The notes under the pieces were generated by a model. The model searched no databases and was not told the origin of the DNA. It worked only from the letters and a program-made list of their open reading frames with translations. Below are positions 44,987 through 54,127 of a DNA stretch of 64,000 nt, in pieces; position 1 is the stretch's first letter, and every line of letters begins with the position of its first letter. The DNA comes from an uncultured Bacteroidota bacterium. GTDB taxonomy: Bacteria > Bacteroidota > Bacteroidia > Bacteroidales > F082. Position numbers and translations under genes: made by a program. Location of the stretch: positions 1 to 64,000 of the forward strand of contig CAJXKB010000005.1 in the NCBI GenBank assembly GCA_913055825.1, in the 5' to 3' direction.

Positions 44987-45550
44987 TTAAAGTGTCATAA
45001 TATCTCTTTCTTTTACTTCAAGCAGCTTATCAATCTTCTCAACGTATTTATCGGTTAATTTCTGAATTTCATCTGATAATCGCTTGGCCTCATCTTCAGG
45101 AAGACCTTCTTTCTCCAACTTTTTTGCATCATCATTGGCGGAACGCCGAATATTCCTGATCGAAATTTTAGCTTCTTCGCTAACCTGTTTAGCCTTTTTA
45201 ACCAATTCAATTCGCCTTTCTTCGGTAAGTGGCGGCACATTTATACGAATAATCTCACCTTCGTTCATCGGGTTAAAACCCAGATTGGCATTCATTATCG
45301 CCTTCTCAATATCGTGTATAGTGCTTTTATCAAAAGGCTGAACCACAATACTATGCGCATCGGGCGTATTAATGTTTGCTGTGCGTTCAATGGGGGTTTG
45401 AGTGCCATAATATTCTACCAATACCCCATACAACATCGAAGGGGAGGCTTTACCCACCCTTATTTTAAGAAATTCTTTTTCCAAATGCTGTATGCTGTGC
45501 TGCATCCGCTCTTCTGATTCATCTAATACAAATACCGCTTCGTCAGTCAT
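44987..45550 (-). CDS. frr: Ribosome recycling factor
   Basis: The 187-residue protein has the frr pattern: EERMQHSIQHLEKEFLKIRVGKASPSML at the start, then QPFDKSTIHDIEKAI, LGFNPMNEGEIIRINVPPLTEERR and NIRRSANDDAKKLEKEGLPEDEAKRLSDEIQKLTDKYVEKID. It splits post-termination ribosomes with EF-G. The length is normal for the family (about 185). The frequent partner pyrH is not next to it here: the region upstream is ftsE in the other direction. Confidence 0.97.
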   Translation of the reverse strand: MTDEAVFVLDESEERMQHSIQHLEKEFLKIRVGKASPSMLYGVLVEYYGTQTPIERTANINTPDAHSIVVQPFDKSTIHDIEKAIMNANLGFNPMNEGEIIRINVPPLTEERRIELVKKAKQVSEEAKISIRNIRRSANDDAKKLEKEGLPEDEAKRLSDEIQKLTDKYVEKIDKLLEVKERDIMTL

Positions 45551-45707
45551 GATTGTAATAATTTGATTACAAATTTAGCATTTTCCTTCATTTAGCAAAC
45601 TTTTGGCCTACTTTTGATAAAATTTGTGTCATCTATAATATAATTACCTGAAGCTGTGAACAAAGTTTATGACGACCTTAGGTTATGAATTACGTTAAAA
45701 GATTTTC

Positions 45708-45715
45708 TATCTTTG
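45708..45715 (+). promoter_or_regulatory. -7 element that fixes the ftsE start
   Basis: TATCTTTG fits TAnnTTTG and lies 21 bases before the ATG at 45736. An in-frame ATG at 45685 is upstream of this element and so is unlikely to be used. Confidence 0.6.
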
Positions 45716-45735
45716 TTGAGAACAAATACACACCT

Positions 45736-46422
45736 ATGGAAGATACTTCCGTTATATCAATACATGATGCCTCGGTATTCCAAAAAAACAAAATGGTTTT
45801 GGCTCATGTAAATGTTGATATCCATACCGGAGAGTTTGTCTATTTAATTGGCAAAACCGGAAGTGGAAAATCAAGTCTGTTACAAACCATTTACGGCGAC
45901 TTACCGGCAGAAGGCCAGCAGGTAGAAGTATGTGGTTATGATATAAGAAACATTAAAACAAAACAGGTACCCTTTTTAAGGCGAAAAATCGGTATTGTTT
46001 TTCAAGATTACCAATTATTCGAAGACCGTACCATCAGTGAAAACCTTAAATTTGTTTTAAAGGCAACCGGATGGAAAAACAAAAGTGAAATTGTTTCCCG
46101 CAGCCTTGAAGTTCTTTCGGATGTAAATTTGATAAGTAAATTTAATGCCATGCCCCATCAGCTTTCCGGGGGAGAGCAGCAAAGGGTAGCTATTGCACGT
46201 GCTTTGCTAAATAAACCGGATCTGGTTTTAGCCGACGAGCCCACCGGTAACCTCGATCCGGAAACTTCCAATGAAATTATGCATATTTTAAAAAATATCT
46301 GCAGCAGCGGTCGTGCTGTAGTGATGGCCACTCATAATTACAGTCTGATTAATAAATTTCCGGGAAGAATACTGAAATGTGAAGAAGGTACTATTACCGA
46401 CTCAGAAGATCAGCTCAATTAA
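45736..46422 (+). CDS. ftsE: Cell-division ABC ATPase FtsE
   Basis: The 228-residue protein is an ABC ATPase with Walker [10 protein letters not shown] (about residues 38-46), the FtsE-like [21 protein letters not shown]-loop region, signature [15 protein letters not shown], and Walker [16 protein letters not shown]. It partners FtsX to signal to murein hydrolases at the division site. The ATG at 45736 is preferred because of the promoter. No ftsX is adjacent, which is usual in Bacteroidota. Its last 21 bases overlap the end of the convergent glycosyltransferase gene. Confidence 0.92.
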   Translation: MEDTSVISIHDASVFQKNKMVLAHVNVDIHTGEFVYLIGKTGSGKSSLLQTIYGDLPAEGQQVEVCGYDIRNIKTKQVPFLRRKIGIVFQDYQLFEDRTISENLKFVLKATGWKNKSEIVSRSLEVLSDVNLISKFNAMPHQLSGGEQQRVAIARALLNKPDLVLADEPTGNLDPETSNEIMHILKNICSSGRAVVMATHNYSLINKFPGRILKCEEGTITDSEDQLN

Positions 46423-47520
46423 ACGTGCCACATTATTACCGTTATTGTATAATTTCGTTAAGGTTGCCTCACGGCTGTCTTTCATTTCCAATGTAAATTC
46501 GCGTTGCATCAGCCTGACAATCTGTTTCTTGATACTGCGAACATCATTAGCCACCTCGCAAAGTACATCTAAACCATTTCCACTCAACATTTTATCGTTA
46601 ACCACACAAAACCGGCCATTGTAAAGTGCATTTAAAAGTTTTAGTTTCATGCCGGTTGCCTGACCGGTTATAGAAATATTTACATGCGCTTGTTTAATCA
46701 AGTTCTTTAGATTTTCATCATTCGGGTTGGCAACCAGTTTTACATTTGAGAGTTCACCAGCCATATTTTGTAAAGTCCGGGAGGGATTCAGCCCGGCAAT
46801 AATTACCGGAATATTGAGATCGTTAAAGACTTCAGTCAACAAAAACCGTACAACGTCTGAATTTTCGGGTACCGACAGGTTTCCATGATACAATACATAA
46901 CTACCTTGACCAGTCAGGCTTTCCACCTTTTTATGTGGATGAAAAGCAGGGATATAACTTACATTTTTGAATCTTTTAGAAAAATGCTGAAAATCTTTTT
47001 GTGAAATGGCAACCAAATGATCTGCACTTGCCAATACTTTTTCAAATTTTTTTAATTTTCCGGCCTCCGTATAGAAATAATATTTTTTAAAAGGATCAGT
47101 CTCAGCGCGTGATAAGTTGGTGTAATAATCATGCTCAATATTGTGGGTACGCACGAGACGTTTCCTGTTTTTCAACCTTTTTTCCAACAATAACATACTG
47201 GTATGAATTCCCTCCATTAAAATGGGATAATCATCTTTAAGCAGGTTTTCAACCAACCGGGCAGAATTTCGGGTTTCGATAATGTAAGGATATCGCTTGA
47301 ACAAATATTTTTTTGAAATATTTCTTTTATAATAATCCACCGAATGAAACAGCTGCTCAAGTTCGGGGGCCCGTTTGCGATCATATTCAAAACAGTGCAA
47401 ATGAACTTTTACACCGGCTCCGGCCAATGCCTTTGCCTTATAAAAAACGTCAATTACACCGCCATAATTGGCCGGATATGGAACGTTAAATGAGATAATA
47501 TGCAGATGTTTATCAGACAT
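46402..47520 (-). CDS. Glycosyltransferase, GT4-like
   Basis: The 372-residue protein has a GT-B layout: NVPYPANYGGVIDVFYKAKALAG at the N-terminus, VRTHNIEHDYYTNLS, VAISQKDF and the donor half with YVLYHGNLSVPENSDV and GMKLKLLNALYNGRFCVVND. The acceptor and sugar are unknown. Its start overlaps the end of the second glycosyltransferase by 8 bases, so the pair is translated together. Its end overlaps ftsE by 21 bases on the opposite strand. Confidence 0.85.
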   Translation of the reverse strand: MSDKHLHIISFNVPYPANYGGVIDVFYKAKALAGAGVKVHLHCFEYDRKRAPELEQLFHSVDYYKRNISKKYLFKRYPYIIETRNSARLVENLLKDDYPILMEGIHTSMLLLEKRLKNRKRLVRTHNIEHDYYTNLSRAETDPFKKYYFYTEAGKLKKFEKVLASADHLVAISQKDFQHFSKRFKNVSYIPAFHPHKKVESLTGQGSYVLYHGNLSVPENSDVVRFLLTEVFNDLNIPVIIAGLNPSRTLQNMAGELSNVKLVANPNDENLKNLIKQAHVNISITGQATGMKLKLLNALYNGRFCVVNDKMLSGNGLDVLCEVANDVRSIKKQIVRLMQREFTLEMKDSREATLTKLYNNGNNVARLIELIF

Positions 47521-48634
47521 ACTTATTATACACTTGAGTTAATATTATTGACTCTTTTTCCCAGTTTAATTCTGCAGCCGCTTTTCGTGTATTTTTTTTC
47601 CATAGGATGAGCCAATCTTCATGCAAAAATATCTCATTTATCTTAGCGGCAATCTCTTTTGGGTGATGATTTGGAATAAAATCGCCCACATCGTATTTCT
47701 CAATCACCTTTTTAATTTCAACCAGGGGCGTAGCCAAAACAGGCACACCGGCAGAAAGATAGTCAAAAAGTTTATTGGGCAGGCTAAAGCGATAGTTTAA
47801 ACTCAAAGCTTTATCCAGCGAAAGCCCTAAATCGGCCACGGCAGTATATTGCATCAATCTGTCATAAGGTTGACGTGGGATAAAAACGACTTTTTTTTCA
47901 AGATGCAATTTTTGAACTGTTTCCTTCAAAAAAGATAGAACATCACCACTGCCAACAATAAGCAAAATGGCTCCCTCAACCCATTGCATCGCCTCGACCG
48001 TTTCTTCGGCCCCTCGCTGAATATTTATACCCGATCCTTGTAATATCAGGATTTTTTTGTCTTCGGGAAGGCCCAACTTTTCACGCGATGGCTTTTTATC
48101 CGGTTTCCAAACGGGGGGCACATTCCGGATTACCGTAGGGCGGATACCATATTGCTTTTCAAATAAACCGGCAATGGAATCATTTACAGTAAAAACATCT
48201 TTCAATTTTGGAAAAATAAATGCTTCCACTTGCTTCCACATCCACTGTTTCACACGATGATGTTCCAATTCGGGAACACCCGTAAAATATTCATGGCTAT
48301 CATAAACCAAAGGTATCTGCTTCAAGCGGCTTATCAAGAAATTAGGCAACAACGTATCAAGATCGTTGGAAACCAATAATGAGACATGTTTCCGGAAAAG
48401 TAAAAATAGAAATAATCGGAATTGAAATTCAGCATAAAACAGAGGGCCTTTTTCAAAAATCAGATGCATCCGTTTTACTGCATAAGGTCGTTCATCCATA
48501 GCCGGACTGCGTTTCGTCTGCCTACCCACCAAAAAGATATCAAATCCCATGGAATGTAGTGAAGCACAAACTTTTCGCACCCGCTGGTCTGTAACGAGAT
48601 CATTAATTACCGATACTATTACTTTTTTTGTCAA
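47513..48634 (-). CDS. Glycosyltransferase, GT4-like
   Basis: The 373-residue protein has VSVINDLVTDQRVRKVCASL, the acceptor-domain LVYDSHEYFTGVPELE, and donor-site sequence LPNKLFDYLSAGVPVLATPLVEI near residue 320. These fit the GT4 family of retaining enzymes that use nucleotide sugars. It overlaps the next gene by 8 bases. The two probably add successive sugars to a surface glycan, by context only. Confidence 0.88.
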   Translation of the reverse strand: MTKKVIVSVINDLVTDQRVRKVCASLHSMGFDIFLVGRQTKRSPAMDERPYAVKRMHLIFEKGPLFYAEFQFRLFLFLLFRKHVSLLVSNDLDTLLPNFLISRLKQIPLVYDSHEYFTGVPELEHHRVKQWMWKQVEAFIFPKLKDVFTVNDSIAGLFEKQYGIRPTVIRNVPPVWKPDKKPSREKLGLPEDKKILILQGSGINIQRGAEETVEAMQWVEGAILLIVGSGDVLSFLKETVQKLHLEKKVVFIPRQPYDRLMQYTAVADLGLSLDKALSLNYRFSLPNKLFDYLSAGVPVLATPLVEIKKVIEKYDVGDFIPNHHPKEIAAKINEIFLHEDWLILWKKNTRKAAAELNWEKESIILTQVYNKYV

Positions 48635-48704
48635 ACAAAAGGTTTTTAAACAAACATGTCGTCTACAATCGTCATTGATACATTGTTACGAAACCCATAA
48701 TTTC

Positions 48705-49610
48705 TTACTTTTTTAATATAAAGTTATAGGTAATGGTTCCTATTTGTTGGGCAGGGGCTGCCGGATCATTGCTAAAACTTGAATTTCTGGCGGCCCGCAC
48801 AGCCATTCTACGCAAGCTTTCATCCACAACAGTAGTCCCTTTGGCAGAAATCTGTGCTTTAATAACATTTCCCCTTGGGTTTACCCAGATCTTCACCACA
48901 ACCGTCCCCTGCTCGGTAAAACCCGATGACGGTTTATCAAGAAAGCGTGCACCCCTGTCGCCCAAACTGTATGAAATACCACGTCCTTCGCCGCCTTTGC
49001 CTGAATATGAATTACTTTTCTTAGAACCTTTTAACTGACCCTGATCGCCCAATCCTTTAGTTATACCTTGCCCCTGCGTGTTATGTGAAACCGGGACTTT
49101 AAAAAGGGCACGCTTATTCACGACTGGTTTTTGGGGAACAACTTCTTTCTTTTTCCGGGCGACTACCTTCTTAAAAGGTTTTTTCTCAACAGCCTTAGGT
49201 TTGGGTTCTGTTTTATTCACTACAGGTACTGTGTTTACTTTCTTTCGCACAACTTTTTTGGGCTTATGTTTTGCCGGTTCTTTCTTTTTCTTCTCCAACG
49301 AAGGTGCTTTTTCGGTTTTCTGTGTTAGTTCTTTCGCCTTATCAGATACCGGTTTGGAGATGGAAGGCGATAGATGTTTTTCAATTTTCTCAATTCGCTT
49401 TTTCTTAGGTTGAACTTGCTTCGGCTGAGGTTTTTGGGTAGCCACAGCACCCTTTCCCCGGTCGGCATAACCTAAATTCACTTCAACCCCCTGCTCACCA
49501 GGTAATGGCAATGGCGTTCGCAATGCAAGAAACATGAAAGCAATTAGTAACAAAGCATGAAACAGAATTGTCCCGACGATCGCCTTCAATCTATTATTGT
49601 CCACTTGCAT
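48705..49610 (-). CDS. TonB-family energy-transducing protein
   Basis: The 301-residue protein has one N-terminal membrane segment (about residues 9-31), a long Lys/Pro/Glu-rich middle (about 60-190) that spans the periplasm, and a C-terminal TonB/TolA-like domain (GTVVVKIWVNPRGNVIKAQIS ... ITYNFILKK). Together with the ExbD and ExbB genes just upstream it forms an inner-membrane motor that energises outer-membrane transporters. The three genes share one direction with short gaps (20 and 12 bases). Whether it works as TonB (transport) or TolA (envelope integrity) is undecided. Confidence 0.88.
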   Translation of the reverse strand: MQVDNNRLKAIVGTILFHALLLIAFMFLALRTPLPLPGEQGVEVNLGYADRGKGAVATQKPQPKQVQPKKKRIEKIEKHLSPSISKPVSDKAKELTQKTEKAPSLEKKKKEPAKHKPKKVVRKKVNTVPVVNKTEPKPKAVEKKPFKKVVARKKKEVVPQKPVVNKRALFKVPVSHNTQGQGITKGLGDQGQLKGSKKSNSYSGKGGEGRGISYSLGDRGARFLDKPSSGFTEQGTVVVKIWVNPRGNVIKAQISAKGTTVVDESLRRMAVRAARNSSFSNDPAAPAQQIGTITYNFILKK

Positions 49611-49630
49611 AGGTTGTTTTTTTACCGTTT

Positions 49631-50044
49631 TCAGGAATTTGGCTTTGTGGCTAATATTATTTTGTATCTACTGTGGTATTCGTCATTTATCTGATTTACG
49701 GCATCGATTACCGTAACGATATCCTGCACCGGAACTGATTTATCGGCCCGTAAAACGATGGTGGCTTCCTTTTGTGATTTAATTTTGCTGTAAAGCGATT
49801 GTTTAAAGCCGGCCTGTGAAACCGGTTTTTCTTCAATATAAAAATGCCGGGAAGCGTTAATGTAAACCGTCAGTGTCTGGCGGGCCATAGTTTTGCTATG
49901 GCTGCTTGGCAACAATAATTTAATGGCATTTGGAGCAACTAATGTGGAAGTAAGCATAAAGAAAATAAGCAGCAAAAACACCAAATCTGACATGGAAGCC
50001 GTGCTGAAGTTGGTATCGATTTTATTTCTGGTTTCTATAGCCAT
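49631..50044 (-). CDS. ExbD/TolR biopolymer transport protein
   Basis: The 137-residue protein has one N-terminal transmembrane helix with the essential aspartate in ASMSDLVFLLLIFFMLTS, and a periplasmic domain with VLRADKSVPVQDIVTVID. It forms the proton-channel core with ExbB and couples the proton gradient to TonB. It lies between the ExbB and TonB genes. Confidence 0.93.
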   Translation of the reverse strand: MAIETRNKIDTNFSTASMSDLVFLLLIFFMLTSTLVAPNAIKLLLPSSHSKTMARQTLTVYINASRHFYIEEKPVSQAGFKQSLYSKIKSQKEATIVLRADKSVPVQDIVTVIDAVNQINDEYHSRYKIILATKPNS

Positions 50045-50056
50045 GATTTTAAATTA

Positions 50057-50752
50057 TTATTTAGCCGGCTGATGCAATAAGTCCATAAATTCAGAAGTCC
50101 TGATTTCGAGAATATAAACCACTTTTTGAATCCTTGCCACTAATATATTGTAAAAGATATAAGCAGTAATTCCTACAATTAAACCGCCTACCGTAGTAAT
50201 CATAGCCTGGTATATACCGCCGGAAAGTAATCCGATATTGATGTTATTTCCCGCCATCGACATATCATAAAAAGCCCGGATCATTCCAATCACAGTTCCC
50301 AGGAAACCAAGCATTGGTGCAGCACCGGCAATAGTTGCCAGTCCGGCTACATTCTTTTCCAGCCGGGAAATTTCAAGTTTTCCCACATTTTCGATAGCAG
50401 CATTAATATCATTAAGCGGTTTCCCCAAACGCGACAGTCCCTTATCAATCATATGTCCGATTGGCGTATTATTGGTTTGGCACAGGGCTTTGGCCGAATC
50501 TAATTTACCATCTAAAATAAAATTCCGGATATTATCCATAAAGGTTTTATCTTCGTGCGATGCCTTTGTAATCACAAAATACCGTTCCAGAAACACATAA
50601 ACTGCAATGATTGAAAGTAAGCCGAGGATGGCCATAATCCAGCCTCCTTTAATAACAAGGTCGATAATCGGGAGGCTTATTTCCCCTTTATTTGCCAACG
50701 TACCCATTACATGGGCACTTTCGTGCAATTGAAGAATGATGGCTGTTGTCAT
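50057..50752 (-). CDS. ExbB/TolQ/MotA-family proton channel protein
   Basis: The 231-residue protein has three transmembrane segments (about residues 36-54, 140-165 and 180-210). The GLATIAGAAPMLGFLGTVIGMIRAF and LLSGGIYQAMITTVGGLIVGI segments are the ExbB/TolQ signature. It forms the pentameric channel of the TonB motor. The start at 50752 (MTTAIILQLHESAH) gives a slightly long periplasmic N-terminus. It is first in the set. Confidence 0.94.
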   Translation of the reverse strand: MTTAIILQLHESAHVMGTLANKGEISLPIIDLVIKGGWIMAILGLLSIIAVYVFLERYFVITKASHEDKTFMDNIRNFILDGKLDSAKALCQTNNTPIGHMIDKGLSRLGKPLNDINAAIENVGKLEISRLEKNVAGLATIAGAAPMLGFLGTVIGMIRAFYDMSMAGNNINIGLLSGGIYQAMITTVGGLIVGITAYIFYNILVARIQKVVYILEIRTSEFMDLLHQPAK

Positions 50753-50978
50753 AAAATATATATTTTAAATATCAAAATTAGACGTAAGATAAACTCCCCC
50801 ATTATAATTTGGCTGATTCTTTTAAACAATGTACTGTTGAATAACTTAAAAAATGAGAAATTATTATCGTAACCAAGATACAAATTGTTAACCTGAGTTA
50901 GTTTATTTAGACACCCTATAAATTTTGAAACTGATATATATTTAGAAGCAATGCATATTTTCACCTCGAATCTTTCCT

Positions 50979-50986
50979 TATTTTTG
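50979..50986 (+). promoter_or_regulatory. Candidate -7 element for the first nhaD
   Basis: TATTTTTG fits TAnnTTTG and lies 29 bases before the ATG at 51016. The 263-base divergent spacer also serves exbB on the other strand. Confidence 0.5.
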
Positions 50987-51015
50987 TCGCTAATTTTTAA
51001 CAAACCTCAAAAGAT

Positions 51016-52461
51016 ATGTTTAGTTTTACATTAATGATGGTGGTATTCATACTCGGATATACTGCTATTGCCCTTGAGCATCCTATTAAAGTGGATAAAG
51101 CTGCCTCAGCGCTACTGCTGAGCGTTTTGATTTGGGCAGTATTTATTTTGGATGTTTCAGGGATTCTCAATTTAGGATTTAGTAGCTCCTGGGAAGAATT
51201 CAAAAATAGTTCACTGTTGGCAACGTTTACAACAAGGCATCCCGATGCCAGTCTGATTGAACAAATGAGATATTTTGTTGTTGACAACCAGATAGTGGAA
51301 CATCTGGGAGAAATCTCTGAAATATTATTCTTCCTTTTGGGTGCGATGACCATTGTTGAGACTATCGACCAGCATCAGGGATTTAAAATTATTACCGACA
51401 AAATTACCACCACCAACAAGGTAAAACTTTTATGGATATTAAGTTTCCTCACCTTCTTCATGTCTGCACTGCTTGACAATTTAACCACTACAATTGTAAT
51501 GGTTGCCTTGCTGCGCAAACTGATTGACGACAAAAAATCGCGCTGGTTTTTTGCCAGTATGATTGTGATTGCCGCAAACGCGGGTGGAGCCTGGTCGCCA
51601 ATAGGTGATGTAACTACCATTATGCTGTGGATTGGGAAACAAGTTACCGCCGGCAACATCATTGCCATGGTATTTGTTCCTAGTTTGTTCAACATGCTTT
51701 TCCCTCTCCTCGTGGTATCTATCTACATGAAAGGTCATGTGGAAAAACCAAAACTGAGTGCAGAAGATGCTAGAGAATTTACCACTTTAGGCGAACGCAA
51801 ACTGATGCTTATTATGGGTATTGGTGCGCTACTCTTTGTTCCTATTTTCAAAACAACAACCCATCTTCCACCTTACATGGGGATGTTGTTTGGTTTAGGG
51901 GTTCTCTGGGTGACTACTGAAATTTTACACCGCAATAAATCGTTTGAGGATAAACGCAAACTGGCCATTGTGGGAGTCCTTAAAAAAGTGGACGTTCCTA
52001 CCATCTTTTTCTTCCTGGGTATTTTATCGGCTGTAGCTGCCCTTGAAGTTGCCGGACACCTTCATTTATTATCCAATTACCTGGATAAAAATGTACATGA
52101 TATTTATGGTATTAATGCTGCCATTGGTCTCTTGTCATCCATCGTTGACAACGTTCCGCTTACAGCAGGGGCTATGGGGATGTATCCCATCATGACCCAT
52201 GCACTTGTGGCTGCTTCAGCTGAGCCTACGTATCTACATCATTTTGTTCAGGATGGTGCTTTCTGGGAACTGTTGGCTTATGCTGCCGGAACCGGTGGAA
52301 GTATCCTGATTATTGGTTCGGCTGCCGGTGTAGCCGCCATGGGCCTCGAAAAAATCGATTTTATCTGGTATATGAAAAAAATTAGCTGGTTAGCTTTGAT
52401 TGGCTATTTCGGGGGAATTTTGATTTATTGGTTACAAGACATCGTTTTATTCCACATGTAA
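51016..52461 (+). CDS. nhaD: Na+/H+ antiporter NhaD, copy 1
   Basis: The 481-residue inner-membrane protein has many hydrophobic segments and the NhaD motifs: ALEHPIKVDKAASALLL, EILFFLLGAMTIVETID, SALLDNLTTTIVM, ANAGGAWSPIGDVTTIMLW and IVDNVPLTAGAMGMYP. It exports sodium in exchange for protons. It is followed, with a terminator between, by a close paralogue in the same direction. A two-gene set suggests a saline or sodium-rich habitat. Confidence 0.95.
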   Translation: MFSFTLMMVVFILGYTAIALEHPIKVDKAASALLLSVLIWAVFILDVSGILNLGFSSSWEEFKNSSLLATFTTRHPDASLIEQMRYFVVDNQIVEHLGEISEILFFLLGAMTIVETIDQHQGFKIITDKITTTNKVKLLWILSFLTFFMSALLDNLTTTIVMVALLRKLIDDKKSRWFFASMIVIAANAGGAWSPIGDVTTIMLWIGKQVTAGNIIAMVFVPSLFNMLFPLLVVSIYMKGHVEKPKLSAEDAREFTTLGERKLMLIMGIGALLFVPIFKTTTHLPPYMGMLFGLGVLWVTTEILHRNKSFEDKRKLAIVGVLKKVDVPTIFFFLGILSAVAALEVAGHLHLLSNYLDKNVHDIYGINAAIGLLSSIVDNVPLTAGAMGMYPIMTHALVAASAEPTYLHHFVQDGAFWELLAYAAGTGGSILIIGSAAGVAAMGLEKIDFIWYMKKISWLALIGYFGGILIYWLQDIVLFHM

Positions 52462-52484
52462 CCGGTCAACATATTCAATAATTT

Positions 52485-52518
52485 AAAGCCTGTTGATTAA
52501 AATATCAGCAGGCTTTTT
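52485..52518 (+). terminator. Intrinsic terminator between the nhaD copies
   Basis: AAAGCCTGTTGA (52485-52496) pairs with TCAGCAGGCTTT (52505-52516) with one G-T pair, followed by Ts. The two nhaD genes are therefore probably transcribed apart. Confidence 0.85.
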
Positions 52519-52638
52519 TGTGCCTGCGTGTTAATCAATTGATTATCACAATAGAGATTATTTAATTTAGAGGGCGTATAAATTCCTGAATTTAAGGTTA
52601 TTTTAAGATTTATAAAAGGTTTATCATAAATCAATGTC

Positions 52639-52646
52639 TAAATTTG
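52639..52646 (+). promoter_or_regulatory. Candidate -7 element for the second nhaD
   Basis: TAAATTTG fits TAnnTTTG and lies 41 bases before the ATG at 52688. It supports separate control of copy 2. Confidence 0.5.
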
Positions 52647-52687
52647 CAGTTAATAATTAACAAGATTTCTTAATTAAAAAATTTGTA

Positions 52688-54127
52688 ATGTTTACTCTGA
52701 TTTTAATGTTAATTGTATTTATCTTAGGCTATCTGGCAATTGCCTTGGAAGGTCCTATTAAAGTTGATAAAGCAGCTTCCGCTTTGTTTTTAGGTGTAGT
52801 TATTTGGGTGGTTTATATTTATGGTTTGCCAAGTGTTTTGAACCTTGGATTTAGCCCTTCATGGAATAACTTTTTAAAAAGTTCCGAATTGGCTGATTTC
52901 AAAAACAAATATCCAAATATCGGCCTGCTCGGGCAAATGAAATATTTTGTTACCAGCCATGAAGTTGTTGCCCACCTTGGAGACTTGTCTCAAATATTAT
53001 TCTTTCTGCTTGGAGCAATGACTATCGTTGAGACCGTTGATCAACATGAAGGCTTTCGCGTAATTACCGACCGGATTAAAACCACTAAAAAAGTAAAACT
53101 TCTTTGGATATTGGGAACCATTACCTTTTTCCTTTCCGGTGTTTTGGATAATATGACCACAACTATTGTAATGATTGCCCTCCTTAGAAAACTGATCGAT
53201 GATAAAAAAACGCGTTGGTTCTTTGCCAGTGTAATTGTAATTGCCGCCAATGCCGGAGGAGCTTTTACCCCCATTGGTGATGTTACTACCATTATGCTGT
53301 GGATAGGTGGACAAGTCACTGCAATAGACATTATGGGCATGGTATTTTTGCCCAGTATTATAAGTTTAATTATTCCGCTTGCAGCAATTTCACTTTACAT
53401 TAAAGGTGAAGTAGAAAAACCGCATGTCTCCGACAACGGATCGCGAACAAAACCTAACGAACGCATGTTGATGTTGGCTATGGGAATAGGTGGACTAATA
53501 TTTGTCCCTGTTTTTAAAGAACTTACCGATCTCCCACCGTACATGGGCATGCTGCTCAGCTTGAGTGTTTTGTGGATCACTACTGAGATACTCCATAAAA
53601 AAGCATCGGAAGAAGATCGACGGCGTTTCACTGTTGTGGGCGTTTTAAAGAAGGTAGATATACCCACAATTTTGTTTTACCTTGGAATTCTTTCTGCTGT
53701 TGCTGCCCTGGAGTCAGCTGGGCATTTACAGATTATGGCTTCTTACTTAGACAAGAATATGCACAATATTTACGGCATTGACGGAATAATCGGACTGCTT
53801 TCTTCCATCGTGGATAATGTTCCTTTAACCGCTGCTGCCATGGGGATGTATCCCATTATGACGCATGCCATGGTTGCTGCATCCGCAGAACCTGCCTTTA
53901 TGCATCATTTTATTCAAAATGGGGCCTTTTGGGAATTGTTGGCTTTTACAGCGGGAACAGGTGGAAGTATCCTGATTATTGGTTCTGCTGCAGGCGTAGT
54001 TGCCATGGCTCTCGAAAAAATAGATTTTATCTGGTACATGAAAAAAATTGCATGGTTGGCTTTGCTGGGTTATTTTGCCGGTATATTTACTTATTGGCTA
54101 CAAAACGAATTTATTTTCCACCATTAA
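52688..54127 (+). CDS. nhaD: Na+/H+ antiporter NhaD, copy 2
   Basis: The 479-residue protein aligns with copy 1 along its whole length without large gaps, sharing DKAASALFLGV, ILFFLLGAMTIVETVDQHEG, NAGGAFTPIGDVTTIMLWIG and SSIVDNVPLTAAAMGMYPIM. The differences are spread throughout, so this is an old tandem duplication and not a recent one. Copy 2 has its own -7 element and follows a terminator, which suggests that the copies respond to different conditions (for example pH versus sodium). Its stop overlaps murF by 4 bases on the opposite strand. Confidence 0.95.
   Translation: MFTLILMLIVFILGYLAIALEGPIKVDKAASALFLGVVIWVVYIYGLPSVLNLGFSPSWNNFLKSSELADFKNKYPNIGLLGQMKYFVTSHEVVAHLGDLSQILFFLLGAMTIVETVDQHEGFRVITDRIKTTKKVKLLWILGTITFFLSGVLDNMTTTIVMIALLRKLIDDKKTRWFFASVIVIAANAGGAFTPIGDVTTIMLWIGGQVTAIDIMGMVFLPSIISLIIPLAAISLYIKGEVEKPHVSDNGSRTKPNERMLMLAMGIGGLIFVPVFKELTDLPPYMGMLLSLSVLWITTEILHKKASEEDRRRFTVVGVLKKVDIPTILFYLGILSAVAALESAGHLQIMASYLDKNMHNIYGIDGIIGLLSSIVDNVPLTAAAMGMYPIMTHAMVAASAEPAFMHHFIQNGAFWELLAFTAGTGGSILIIGSAAGVVAMALEKIDFIWYMKKIAWLALLGYFAGIFTYWLQNEFIFHH

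Noticed and set aside
45685-45735. Upstream ATG of ftsE giving 17 extra residues
   Set aside because: It lies ahead of a good -7 element at 45708-45715, and the extra residues are not FtsE-like.
50749-51003. 84-residue minus-strand frame upstream of exbB
   Set aside because: It has no recognisable domain or usable composition and lies over the nhaD/exbB divergent promoter region, including the nhaD -7 element.
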